NCBI GenBank assembly: GCA_946543025.1
Contig: CAMNLN010000024.1
Coordinates: 1 to 18,935 of the forward strand
Origin: an uncultured Verrucomicrobiota bacterium
Lineage (GTDB): Bacteria; Verrucomicrobiota; Kiritimatiellia; RFP12; UBA1067
Reading direction: 5' to 3'
Length of the DNA: 18,935 nt
A program made the translations under genes and the position numbers. Under the pieces are notes generated by a model that made no database searches, was not told the DNA's origin, and saw nothing but the letters and a program-made list of their open reading frames with translations. Below are positions 1-7,706 of the stretch, in pieces; the stretch's first letter is position 1; each line of letters starts with the position of its first letter.

Positions 1-2130
1 CGTGCTCTGAAACGACCAGCCAGTGCAGGCATTCTCGTCTGGCACGTAGCTGTAATCGTTGTATGCTTTGGCGAGATTGGTCCACGGCAGTTCAAAGGAC
101 GGGTTGGCGATCGCCACGGCGACAGGCGCCGTATCGCGCATCTCGACGGGAAGAATCTTCACGTCGTCGACATAGATGCGGTTTGTCTGCGTCGGCTGCA
201 CGTCGGAGATCGTGAACGTGTGTTCGCCCGCCGCTAGGAACGGCAGCTTCACCTCGTAACGCGTAAAAGAGAAAGTGGTCAATGCCGTGAACTCGCTCGC
301 CTGTACGCCATCGATCAGAATCTGGGCATCGAAGCACGACGTGCCAAAGCCTGCCACGCGGAAGGACGCCTTGTATATTCCCGCCGCCGGCAGCGTGAAG
401 GTGCCGGTAGCCTTTCCCTGGCAGAGAAGAAGAGATACGGCGCCGTCGTAGCCAAGACCGTTCGTGTCGCTCACCTGGCTCGCGAACGTGCCAGTGTTGA
501 AGACGTTCGTGACGAGGCAGACTGCATTGTTGGCGGTGCGCCCCGTACGGTCGAACGTCCAGCCGCGGCTCGATTGCGGTTGCGTCGTGCCCGTGCCACC
601 GCCGATGTTGACAAAGTCCGCAAACCTTCCGGCGAACTGCTCAAAGTCAGAGTTGGGAAAGGTGGCGGCAACCGGAACGGCGTCGGAGACAGACGGCGCA
701 AGCCGGAGCGTGCCGTTCTCCACGACCAGCCGCTTAGTATCCGCGGGAAGCGAAGCGATGGACATGAGGCCCTGTCCGTACTTGGCGACGGTGCCGTTCG
801 CCGTCGGCTCGCTGTCGATGCTCACGACGGAAGTGGCGGTGGCAAGGAAGCGCTGCCCCGTCTCCTTCACGGCGAACGATGCACCATCCGTGCGAACCTT
901 GCCCTCGCGCAGTTCGACGGTCCCGGTGAAGTCGAGACCGGGGACGCGCAACTGCCCGTTCCCCTCCTTGACGACCGAACCGCCGCCCGTGAGGTCGCCG
1001 GTGACGTCGGAATCAGTGTCGATCGTGACGGTTGCGTCCGTATTCACGGCAACCGTGCCGACGGAAATCTGGCGTGTACCCATCCACTTGCGCCAGAGGT
1101 ACTCCTCCACGCGCATCCTGTCGAATTCCGAAAGACGGGCGGAAAACGCGAGGACTTCCGCGATCCTCATTCCGCCGGCATGGACTGCGCGATCGCCGCC
1201 AAGGATGTTCCATTTCTTCTCCGCAGCGTCCTGATTGAGCGGCAACTGCGTAGAGACCAGATGGAAATCCATATCGTCTATCGGAACCATACCGCCCCAT
1301 ACCGTGTTGCGGTCCAGCCGCGTAGAACCCTTGTCCGCGCGTGTGTTGGCATTTGAAAACCAAAACTTGGAATCATCGCCCGCCCAGAAGGGATGGGCGG
1401 CAGTCTTGTTGTAGTAGCCACTGAAGAGAGTACCGCACCCACGGGCCGACGAGGTATGCTTGGCAACAACCACGAACGCCTCCACCATCGGCAGGAATCC
1501 GTACGCGCTACCGGGCGTGTTGGAGATGCAAAGCCACTTGCCGCCAGCGCCATAGTCGCCGTAGGGGCCGAAATCGATGTACGACTTTCCGCCGAGAGCC
1601 GCCACGTCGGAGACGAGCGACGGTGCGCCGTCGGAGAGGCCTGCCACCCACTGGTGGCGCGACGAGGCGAAGGGATGCGAATGGGATGAAGCGGAGGAAG
1701 ACGGGGTCGTTTCACGGCAGTCGAACCAGTCAACCACCTTGCCATCGCCATCCGTTACGACGTTCTGCGTGGCGTCGAGCCAAAGAGTGAGGTTGCCGAC
1801 AACGGGAGGCGTGTCAGGCAACGCGGGAGCGGCCGACGCGGCGTTCAAGTCCAACACGGCCGCACCGCTCTCGACGACGAGCCGCCCCGTGCTGTTGAGG
1901 GCGGGAGCGGAGAGGGTCAAGGTGCCTTCGCCGCGTTTGCGCAACTCACCGTTGTTTGCGAATTCGGCAAGCGTCGTGTCGGAATCGGTCTCGACAATCC
2001 GCGTGATCTGATGCGGATTTGGGGAGATGTCCGCCGCGCCAAGCGGCAGGGATACAATTGCCAAATGGGCAATCAGAACGGAGGTCATGCCTCCCGCCAT
2101 TGCCATTTTAATGCGGTTTATCGCGTTCAT
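1..2130 (-). CDS. Large exported LamG / autotransporter-type beta-strand repeat protein, C-terminus beyond window
   Basis: The frame is open for 710 codons from ATG 2130 to the left edge, so the C-terminus is missing. Residues 1 to about 33 look like a signal peptide ending near LGAADIS. Residues about 51-88 and 371-410 match the autotransporter-associated beta-strand repeat pattern (GxLxKxGxGTLxL; here GGGSVVKEGNGQLRV). Residues about 113-350 begin with LTLWLDAT and end with IAEVLAFSARLSEFDRMRV, typical of LamG-like jelly rolls in PVC surface proteins. NSDFE (493-497) and NPSFE (676-680) each open what looks like one copy of a carbohydrate-binding-type beta-sandwich, about 183 residues apart. 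The start overlaps the stop of the GH106 gene in ATGA and has a purine-rich GGAAAGGAAA ribosome site. I infer a surface or outer-membrane role, perhaps glycan binding. No catalytic motif is seen, and a C-terminal sorting or autotransporter domain cannot be judged. Confidence 0.85.
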   Translation of the reverse strand, partial: MNAINRIKMAMAGGMTSVLIAHLAIVSLPLGAADISPNPHQITRIVETDSDTTLAEFANNGELRKRGEGTLTLSAPALNSTGRLVVESGAAVLDLNAASAAPALPDTPPVVGNLTLWLDATQNVVTDGDGKVVDWFDCRETTPSSSASSHSHPFASSRHQWVAGLSDGAPSLVSDVAALGGKSYIDFGPYGDYGAGGKWLCISNTPGSAYGFLPMVEAFVVVAKHTSSARGCGTLFSGYYNKTAAHPFWAGDDSKFWFSNANTRADKGSTRLDRNTVWGGMVPIDDMDFHLVSTQLPLNQDAAEKKWNILGGDRAVHAGGMRIAEVLAFSARLSEFDRMRVEEYLWRKWMGTRQISVGTVAVNTDATVTIDTDSDVTGDLTGGGSVVKEGNGQLRVPGLDFTGTVELREGKVRTDGASFAVKETGQRFLATATSVVSIDSEPTANGTVAKYGQGLMSIASLPADTKRLVVENGTLRLAPSVSDAVPVAATFPNSDFEQFAGRFADFVNIGGGTGTTQPQSSRGWTFDRTGRTANNAVCLVTNVFNTGTFASQVSDTNGLGYDGAVSLLLCQGKATGTFTLPAAGIYKASFRVAGFGTSCFDAQILIDGVQASEFTALTTFSFTRYEVKLPFLAAGEHTFTISDVQPTQTNRIYVDDVKILPVEMRDTAPVAVAIANPSFELPWTNLAKAYNDYSYVPDENACTGWSFQST

Positions 2131-4148
2131 TTTCCTTTCCTTTCTTTCGTTAAGCAGAAAATCCTGATTGCCGCCGGGCCGAGAAGGCCGGAAGGCTGGA
2201 GTTCGTCCGAAATCGCGAATCCGGAATAACGCGTCGGCTTTTGCTTCCATCCGCTGCCCATGCGCGGCGCCTGGGAGTATTTCATCGTGCTGACGGTTAC
2301 GCGATCCTTTGGTTCAAGAAAGCAATCGCCGACGAGCCGGTTGGCCCAGTTGTTGGTGTAGCGTATCTCGATGTCGTTCTCGCCAGGCCGCACCGCCGCC
2401 GAGATGTCGACCTCCCACGGCGCGCACCACGCCACGCCGCAGTCCTTTCCGTTCACGAACACGTGCGCAAGGCCGGTGGGCAGTTCGCCGAGGGAGAGGA
2501 CGGCGCGGTCACGCGGGACGCATGACCCTACCGTCACTTTTGTGCAGTATGTCGCCGTGCCGGAGAAGTAGCGCAGCTCCGTGCTGGCCGCCTTGCCGTT
2601 CTCGCCGTAGGTCGTCCAGCCGCGCAACGTCTCCATCGTCATCGGCGCGGGTGGCGCGGCCTTGATGCCCGGATGGTAGGCGAAGGATACGCGCCAGGGG
2701 TTGGAGATCGGAACAACGGCAGGAGCGCGTTTCTGCGCGTCCGCCGCGTTTCCGGTCGCGCAGGAGCGCGACCCTCCCGCCGCGAACACGACGAAGCAGC
2801 TGCCGCCCTTCGGGAGGTCGAGCGGCACGCGCGTCTTGCCATTTGCGCATACGGCGGTCGCGGGGCGACACGCCCTACCGGTCACAGCATCCCAAATCTC
2901 GACCTCACGTCCTTCACTTGAAGCGTTCAACGTCACCTCGCCTTTCCCTTCTCCGGCGACGAAGAAGAAATCGACGTCCCCCTCGCGGCGGTGCGTCGTG
3001 GTGAACTGCGCGTTTCCGTCCTTGCGGAAACGGCCCCAGCCGTAGTAGTTGGTGGCGATGTTGACGAACTCGCCGTCGTCCACGGGCTGGCCGCGCTGGA
3101 GGAGCGCCTGGCAACGCCAGATGTACTTGACGAACGCGGCGGCATCCTTGTGCCATGTGACGTTGCGGTTGACGTGCGATCCGGCGAAGTACTCCGCGCC
3201 CGGCACGCCGAACTTCTTGGGAGAGCAGGTGAACGTGTGCCAGACGAGGCGGTTGACGCCGTCGGCGAACGCGATGTCTGCCAGCGGCTTGAGGAACGCC
3301 GGATCGACCGTCCAGTGACGGTGCATGTGGGTGAACGATTCGAGGGAGACGATGGAACGTCCCTCGCGCCGTGCGGAGAGTACCGCCGCCCGGGAAAAGA
3401 ACCGCCCGTTCTGGTTTGCGTGCCCCGTGGCCTTGCGTGTCCCGTTCTCGAAGACGGGCCAGAACTCGCCCTGCGGAAAGTCGTTGTGGGCGAGCATGTC
3501 GAGCTGGTCGCAGTCGAGTTTCGTGCCGTTCGCGCCCCACGCCCATGGCCCGCCGGACTCGGAATACACCTTGAGCCCGTGCTCGTGCGCCCATTTGCGC
3601 ATCGTCGCGTAGAAGGTGTCCTTGATCGTCTTCCAGCTGCCGCCAGTCCTTACATTTCCCTCGTAGCTGACAGAGTATATGTGCGTGAACGTCTTGCCCA
3701 CGAGGTCGGGCGCTCGCTTCAGGAGCGGGCCGACGGCACGGTCGAGATGCGCGACCACCTCGTCGCTGTTCATGATGTCGGTCTCATACTCCTTGCCGTC
3801 GATGAACCCGTTGAGCGTGCCGCCGCTCGCAGAGGCGTTCATCGTGAATTCAAGTCCGAGGCGAGCGCACTCGCGCATCGCGAACTCGACGCGATCATAC
3901 CATTCGGGCGAACCCCACATAATCTCCGCCTTGGGATTGACGAGATGGTCCTCGTCATCCCAGTAGCCGCGCGAGTCGAACATCAGGACGCCTCCGAAGC
4001 CAAGGCTCTTCATCGCCTCGAGGTCGGCGGTGATCGTCTCGCGGTCGGCGTGCCCGTTGATCCACCACCAGTAGCACCACGGTCTCGCCGAATCCGGCGG
4101 ATTGGCGAAATTCATCCAAAGTGCAGTCGCAACGATTGCTCCAATCAT
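2127..4148 (-). CDS. GH106 alpha-L-rhamnosidase-like glycoside hydrolase, short form
   Basis: The protein has 673 residues. GH106 hallmarks are seen: ARPWCYWWWINGH (21-33) followed by ADLEAMKSLGFGGVLMFD, then SPEWYDRV (80-87), SYE (E163), YSESGG (E198), and VSLESF (E270) followed by HWTVDPAFLKPLAD and NRLVWHTF. E163 and E270 are my candidates for catalytic acid and base by eye alignment; E198 lies in another conserved motif. A C-terminal beta-sandwich carries VFVNGKDCGVAW (563-574) and NNWANRL (599-605). The family usually removes terminal L-rhamnose from plant glycans and is about 900-1,100 residues; this copy lacks part of the usual N-terminal and inserted regions. The start follows GAGGAG with 6-nt spacing, and an in-frame stop just upstream fixes it. 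The N-terminus is hydrophobic (MIGAIVATALW) but has no basic residue, so export is less certain than for its neighbours. The stop overlaps the next gene by 4 nt. Confidence 0.85.
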   Translation of the reverse strand: MIGAIVATALWMNFANPPDSARPWCYWWWINGHADRETITADLEAMKSLGFGGVLMFDSRGYWDDEDHLVNPKAEIMWGSPEWYDRVEFAMRECARLGLEFTMNASASGGTLNGFIDGKEYETDIMNSDEVVAHLDRAVGPLLKRAPDLVGKTFTHIYSVSYEGNVRTGGSWKTIKDTFYATMRKWAHEHGLKVYSESGGPWAWGANGTKLDCDQLDMLAHNDFPQGEFWPVFENGTRKATGHANQNGRFFSRAAVLSARREGRSIVSLESFTHMHRHWTVDPAFLKPLADIAFADGVNRLVWHTFTCSPKKFGVPGAEYFAGSHVNRNVTWHKDAAAFVKYIWRCQALLQRGQPVDDGEFVNIATNYYGWGRFRKDGNAQFTTTHRREGDVDFFFVAGEGKGEVTLNASSEGREVEIWDAVTGRACRPATAVCANGKTRVPLDLPKGGSCFVVFAAGGSRSCATGNAADAQKRAPAVVPISNPWRVSFAYHPGIKAAPPAPMTMETLRGWTTYGENGKAASTELRYFSGTATYCTKVTVGSCVPRDRAVLSLGELPTGLAHVFVNGKDCGVAWCAPWEVDISAAVRPGENDIEIRYTNNWANRLVGDCFLEPKDRVTVSTMKYSQAPRMGSGWKQKPTRYSGFAISDELQPSGLLGPAAIRIFCLTKERKGK

Positions 4149-4158
4149 TTTTCACTCC

Positions 4159-4221
4159 TCATCTGTTCTCCGTCACGACGACGGTCTCGCCGCCAAGGGC
4201 GCGACCGAGCTTCTTCAGCTC
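4159..4221 (-). repeat. Diverged 63-bp direct repeat, copy A (end of the 63-residue peptide gene)
   Basis: Aligned without gaps to 6069-6131, 50 of 63 bases match by hand count. Both copies are coding, in the same frame, and include the stop codon. Differences occur at first, second and third codon positions, so this is an old or independently acquired copy and not a recent duplication. Confidence 0.75.
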
Positions 4222-4350
4222 CGTGACGTCGCTCACGTTGCGTGTCGCCGCCCAGCAGGCGGATGCCGCGGCGGCCACGCCGAGCGCGAGCCACGACTTG
4301 CACACCCCTAACTGTCCGTTTCTTGCCAGTTTTACGCTTGTCGCGTTCAT
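4159..4350 (-). CDS. 63-residue exported peptide: signal peptide joined to an isomerase C-terminus (probable gene relic)
   Basis: I chose ATG 4350, which follows GAGGAGAAAGAGGC, over an upstream TTG at 4383. Residues 1 to about 35 form a signal peptide (LALGVAAAASACWA). Residues 44-63 (ELKKLGRALGGETVVVTENR) match the last 20 residues of the arabinose-isomerase-like protein encoded two genes upstream at 17 of 20 positions. DNA similarity stops abruptly at the junction near 4221. The simplest reading is that a second exported isomerase gene lost about 420 internal codons in frame, leaving its two ends. The ribosome site and operon spacing (22 nt after the GH99-like stop, 10 nt before the GH106 start) are intact, so it is probably translated. 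It cannot be an isomerase, because every catalytic residue is absent. A real small secreted peptide or an assembly error are the alternatives. Confidence 0.6.
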   Translation of the reverse strand: MNATSVKLARNGQLGVCKSWLALGVAAAASACWAATRNVSDVTELKKLGRALGGETVVVTENR

Positions 4351-4372
4351 GCCTCTTTCTCCTCGTCGGTTG

Positions 4373-6067
4373 TCATGGAACAAATCTCATCCAATCGATT
4401 TCGGCCGTGACGTGCTGAAGATCGGACGGGTCGAACCAAAGCTCGTCCACCATCCCCTTCCACAGCGGATTCTCCGCCACCGGGATGCGGTAGACATGCC
4501 ATTCGCCGTCGATCTTCGCCGGCACGGCGGCGCTCGACCGCGTCTGGATCACGTTCGCCTTGTCGAAGATCGGCAGCTCCGGCGTCCCCCAGAAGAGGCG
4601 CACGCGCTCGTTGCCCTTCGGCTTCGGGCCGTTGCCGCCCGCCGGGCGCAACCGCATCCGCACCTCGAACGCCGCGAACGGCGCGGCGGCGAACGGAGCG
4701 GGGCGCGAGCGGATCGACGCGCGCGAACGCCCCGCAAACGTGCGGAAGAACTCAAGCACGCCGTCATGCGCCCAGATCGTCTGCGCGCCGTACGGGTTCC
4801 GATACCAGCCCTGCAGGTCGCCGCCGTCATCGAAATCCCACGCCGTCCGCGCCGGACGGTCCAGCGGCGGATAGTCGTACGGACCCAGCCCCACGTCGGA
4901 GGGGACCAGGTTCCGCGGCCAGCCGCCGCTCGGCTTCTCGCAGAACGCGTCGCGGAGCGCGTCGTACATCCGAAAGCCGTACTCGACGTTCGGCTCGATG
5001 TAGCTGCCCTCCTGCCATTCGTTGAGCGGCCCCACCAGCACGCGCGTCACGCCGTTCGATTCGCAGAAGGCGCGCGCCGCGCGGCAGATCGCCGCGAAGT
5101 CCTCCACCGTCCGCCCCGTGATCTTGCTCGCGACCTCGAAGTCGCGGGGCGTGGAGTCCCAGCCCGTGCAGAGCGTCGGCCAGTACGGGACTGCGCCGGG
5201 CTTCCAGTTCTTCGCCCACCAGCTGGCCGACGCGTCGCGCACGTAGTCGTAGGTGTAGCTGAACGGATGTCCCTTCGCCGTGAACGTCGCCTGGCGTGCG
5301 GGGGGCAGGGAGGCGCGCACCATCCACGGCCACGCGAAGTTGTACTGGAAGAATTCCTCGATGCCGGCCTTGCGGAGCATGGCTTCCGTCTTGCCGCCCG
5401 GACGCCCCGCGTTCGCGAACATCGCGAAGCGGATGCCAGGCAGGCCCGCCTCGCGCGCGAGGCGCGTCGAGAGGTCGATCGCGTACTTGAGCCCTTCTCC
5501 TTCCGCCCGCGTCTCGCCGCGCGTCGCCGCCTCGGCGATGAAGTCACGGTCGAGGTTGCGCCAGTCCCACACCACCACGAGCGGACGCCCCTGTCCGTCC
5601 TTGTGGTACTCGGGCGTCTTGAAGAAGTTGTCGATCCACCATTTTGTGACGGCTATCTGGTCTGCCGTCGAGTGCGCGCCGGGATCGTTGTGGTTGCACC
5701 AGTTCATGTACCATTTGAGGTAACGGCGGTGGCGGGCCTTGTAGAAGCCCGTCACCCAGTGGTTGAGGCGCTGGACGCCGCGGCACCAGTACCAGTCCAC
5801 GCAGAAGCTGGAGATGCCGTGCTCCACGGCCCACTTGATCTGCCAGTCGATCGCCTCGGGGTTGCCCTCGTCGTACCAGCCGAGGAGAGGTTTCACCTGC
5901 GGCATCGTCTGCGCCACCATGTCCCATTCCGCCATGCGGTCCGTGCCGGGATAGTAGACGGCCGAGACCTCCACCGCGCTCTTCACGGGCTGCGGCTCGG
6001 GCACGCCGGCCGCCGCGCCCATCAAGGCGGAAATCGACAAAAGAAACGCCACGACTGATCTTTTCAT
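4373..6067 (-). CDS. Exported GH99/WbsX-like protein with C-terminal beta-sandwich
   Basis: The protein has 564 residues. A signal peptide (MKRSVVAFLLSISALMGAAA) is clear. The catalytic-type barrel shows AVYYPGT (36-42), an HGISSFCVDWYW stretch (83-94), EEFFQYNFAW (237-246) and the family motif NEWQEGSYIEP (349-359). These match the WbsX / GH99-like family, whose characterised relatives include endo-mannosidases and polysaccharide-biosynthesis proteins. Residues from about 418 form a beta-sandwich typical of carbohydrate-binding domains, ending in the ITAEIDWMRF-like pattern VTAEIDWMRFVP. Export and the neighbouring hydrolases favour glycan degradation over synthesis, which is inference. E350, E353 and E358 are candidate catalytic residues. 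The start lies 1 nt after the upstream isomerase stop, so the two genes are probably translated together. The exact substrate cannot be read from the sequence. Confidence 0.75.
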   Translation of the reverse strand: MKRSVVAFLLSISALMGAAAGVPEPQPVKSAVEVSAVYYPGTDRMAEWDMVAQTMPQVKPLLGWYDEGNPEAIDWQIKWAVEHGISSFCVDWYWCRGVQRLNHWVTGFYKARHRRYLKWYMNWCNHNDPGAHSTADQIAVTKWWIDNFFKTPEYHKDGQGRPLVVVWDWRNLDRDFIAEAATRGETRAEGEGLKYAIDLSTRLAREAGLPGIRFAMFANAGRPGGKTEAMLRKAGIEEFFQYNFAWPWMVRASLPPARQATFTAKGHPFSYTYDYVRDASASWWAKNWKPGAVPYWPTLCTGWDSTPRDFEVASKITGRTVEDFAAICRAARAFCESNGVTRVLVGPLNEWQEGSYIEPNVEYGFRMYDALRDAFCEKPSGGWPRNLVPSDVGLGPYDYPPLDRPARTAWDFDDGGDLQGWYRNPYGAQTIWAHDGVLEFFRTFAGRSRASIRSRPAPFAAAPFAAFEVRMRLRPAGGNGPKPKGNERVRLFWGTPELPIFDKANVIQTRSSAAVPAKIDGEWHVYRIPVAENPLWKGMVDELWFDPSDLQHVTAEIDWMRFVP

Positions 6068-6068
6068 C

Positions 6069-6131
6069 TCACTTGCCCTCCGTTACGACGACCGTCTCTA
6101 TCCCAAGCGCACGCCCGAGCTTCTTCAGCTC
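6069..6131 (-). repeat. Diverged 63-bp direct repeat, copy B (end of the isomerase-like gene)
   Basis: This is the partner of 4159-4221, with 50 of 63 identical bases. It encodes the C-terminal ELKKLGRALGIETVVVTEGK of the isomerase-like protein. Beyond 6131 the two loci show no similarity. Confidence 0.75.
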
Positions 6132-7589
6132 CGCCGCGTGGTGGCCGATGCCGAGCGCGAAGTGGTGCGTGGGGCCTTCCATCGACCAGCGGCGCAGGAA
6201 CGTGCGCACGTCGGGCGGGAACTTGCCGTGCGTGTTGGTGTTGCCCGTGGGCGGAATCGGGCCGGCGAGCGACTCGCCCTCGGCCACCACGAACTTGAAC
6301 GAGCCGTCCGCCTTGAGGCCGAGCGACATCATCGTGATCGGCCCCTCCTTGATGTTGAACTCCACGCCCGCGCCCTTCCCTGGCTTGCCGTGGTACTTCT
6401 TGAGCGAGCGCAGGACCGGCTTCTTCGCCGCGATATTCAGGTGGTGCGGGCCGTCGTGGCCCACGAGCACGGTGTCGCGCTCGAAGTCGATCGGGTGGAA
6501 CTCCGCGAAGCTGCCGCCGATGTCGAGGCGGTCGAAGATCATCATCGCCACGCAGTTCTTGAGATCGAACTCGCCGCACATCGGGAAGCCCGCCGCCGTG
6601 AGGAGCGAGTTGCCCACGATGAAGTTCGTCACAAGCTCGCGCGTGAGCGATTCAGCCTCGCCCTCGTAGTAGTAGGCGAAGCCGTCGAGGTCGCGCTTCT
6701 CGATGAACTTCTCGAGCGCCACGGCAGCCTTCGCTGCCACGTCGAGGTCGCGCGCGGTGAGTTTCTCGGTCCACGGGTCGCTCACGGGATCGGGCGTGTC
6801 GAAGAAGCCGAGGATGCGTTTCTTCATCGCCTCCACCTGCGCGGCGTCGGGGTTGCGGTAGAACGGCAGGATCTCGTCCGGCTCGCAGAGGGCCACGTGG
6901 CAGCCGAACGAGCGGCAGATCGCGGTGGGGTCCACCTGCATGTCGTACATCGCCTCCAGCACGTGCCCCATCAGGCCGATGCGCGCGCGGCGAAGGTCGT
7001 GCAGCACATGCGCGACGGCGCACCACTGGCGCACCTCCTCCTCCGCCTTCGCGTCGCCGTCGAGCTGGCCGATGATGACGTCCGCGACGGGTCTCCCGTA
7101 GCGGATCGCCACGCCGGTGAACTCCGGCACGGAGCAGAGATCGTCGTTGTAGAGCTGCCTGTAGATGGTGGCGTGCTCGTAGTCCAGGCGCGCGTCCGGC
7201 TGGAGCGCCACGAGCACGATCGGCACGTTCAGCTCGCGCACGAACGGCGCAAACGTGGAACTCGTCGCGTACGTGACCATGTCCACGAAGAGAAGGTCGA
7301 GGTCGGCCGCTTTCATCGCGGGGATGAGCGCGTGCGCCTTCTGCGGGTTGTCCGACATCCCGAAGCGCGTCACCTTCACCTGGTGCGCGGCGATCTTGTC
7401 TGCGAACACGCCTTCCTTCTTCAGCATGTCCTCAAGGAGGCCGGGGCATTGCTTCCAGTAGGTATCAAGCCCCACCGAGACCACGCCCACGTTGGCCGTC
7501 AGCGGCTTGCGCCGCGCCACGCGCGGCGCGTCCGCCCATGCGGCGACAACAGAAATTGACACAATCAACAACAGGACGACTCGAGACAT
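6069..7589 (-). CDS. Exported L-arabinose isomerase-like protein (AraA/FucI superfamily)
   Basis: The frame opens at a GTG at 7631, but ATG 7589 follows AAGGAAAGG with good spacing and starts a signal peptide (MSRVVLLLIVSISVVAAWA, likely cut after residue 19), giving 506 residues. AraA-family features run the full length: NVGVVSVGLDTYW (33-45), TYATSSTFAPFV (106-117), GLMGHVLEAMYD (205-216), CGEFDLKN (E340), GGSFAEFHPIDF (E363), GHDGPHH (H378), a GNTNT motif (449-453) and GPTHHFALG (H475). These correspond to the two glutamates and two histidines that bind the metal in AraA. Isomerases of this family are normally cytosolic and convert an aldose to a ketose, so the signal peptide is unusual. 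It is the first gene of the operon, directly behind the promoter at 7622-7651. Its true sugar (arabinose, fucose, rhamnose or another) is unknown. Confidence 0.85.
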   Translation of the reverse strand: MSRVVLLLIVSISVVAAWADAPRVARRKPLTANVGVVSVGLDTYWKQCPGLLEDMLKKEGVFADKIAAHQVKVTRFGMSDNPQKAHALIPAMKAADLDLLFVDMVTYATSSTFAPFVRELNVPIVLVALQPDARLDYEHATIYRQLYNDDLCSVPEFTGVAIRYGRPVADVIIGQLDGDAKAEEEVRQWCAVAHVLHDLRRARIGLMGHVLEAMYDMQVDPTAICRSFGCHVALCEPDEILPFYRNPDAAQVEAMKKRILGFFDTPDPVSDPWTEKLTARDLDVAAKAAVALEKFIEKRDLDGFAYYYEGEAESLTRELVTNFIVGNSLLTAAGFPMCGEFDLKNCVAMMIFDRLDIGGSFAEFHPIDFERDTVLVGHDGPHHLNIAAKKPVLRSLKKYHGKPGKGAGVEFNIKEGPITMMSLGLKADGSFKFVVAEGESLAGPIPPTGNTNTHGKFPPDVRTFLRRWSMEGPTHHFALGIGHHAAELKKLGRALGIETVVVTEGK

Positions 7590-7621
7590 GCGATAACCTT
7601 TCCTTGCAAGATTTCGTGGCA

Positions 7622-7651
7622 ATGATAGCACATGACATACGGATCAGACAA
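7622..7651 (-). promoter_or_regulatory. Sigma70-like promoter of the isomerase-GH106 operon
   Basis: On the minus strand TTGTCT (7646-7651) and TATCAT (7622-7627) are separated by 18 bp. Transcription would begin near 7615, about 25 nt before the isomerase start at 7589, leaving room for the AAGGAAAGG ribosome site. The suboptimal -35 suits an activator-dependent promoter. Confidence 0.5.
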
Positions 7652-7657
7652 TATGCA

Positions 7658-7692
7658 TTTTTGGCAGACTTGCTGTTTTTGGCAAATCTTGG
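7658..7692. promoter_or_regulatory. Candidate AraC-family operator: phased TTG motifs
   Basis: A nine-base direct repeat TTTTTGGCA occurs at 7658-7666 and 7676-7684. Within the region TTGG, TTGC, TTGG and TTGG start at 7661, 7670, 7679 and 7689, so the steps are 9, 9 and 10 bp, close to one helical turn. AraC-family monomers contact two successive major grooves, and activating sites usually abut the -35. This array ends 7 bp upstream of the operon -35 hexamer. Binding by the adjacent regulator is inferred. Confidence 0.4.
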
Positions 7693-7706
7693 TACCCTTT
7701 TCCCTG

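Noticed and set aside
4121..6058. 645-codon open frame on the plus strand opposite the GH99-like gene
   Set aside because: Its translation is arginine-, histidine- and alanine-rich with no recognisable motif, while the minus frame has a signal peptide and family motifs. It is a by-product of high GC and biased codon use.
7632..7706. Earlier ATG starts for the AraC regulator (7632, 7653)
   Set aside because: No ribosome site, no family similarity in the added residues, and they would place the candidate operator inside the gene. Not fully excluded, since 7707 also lacks a ribosome site.
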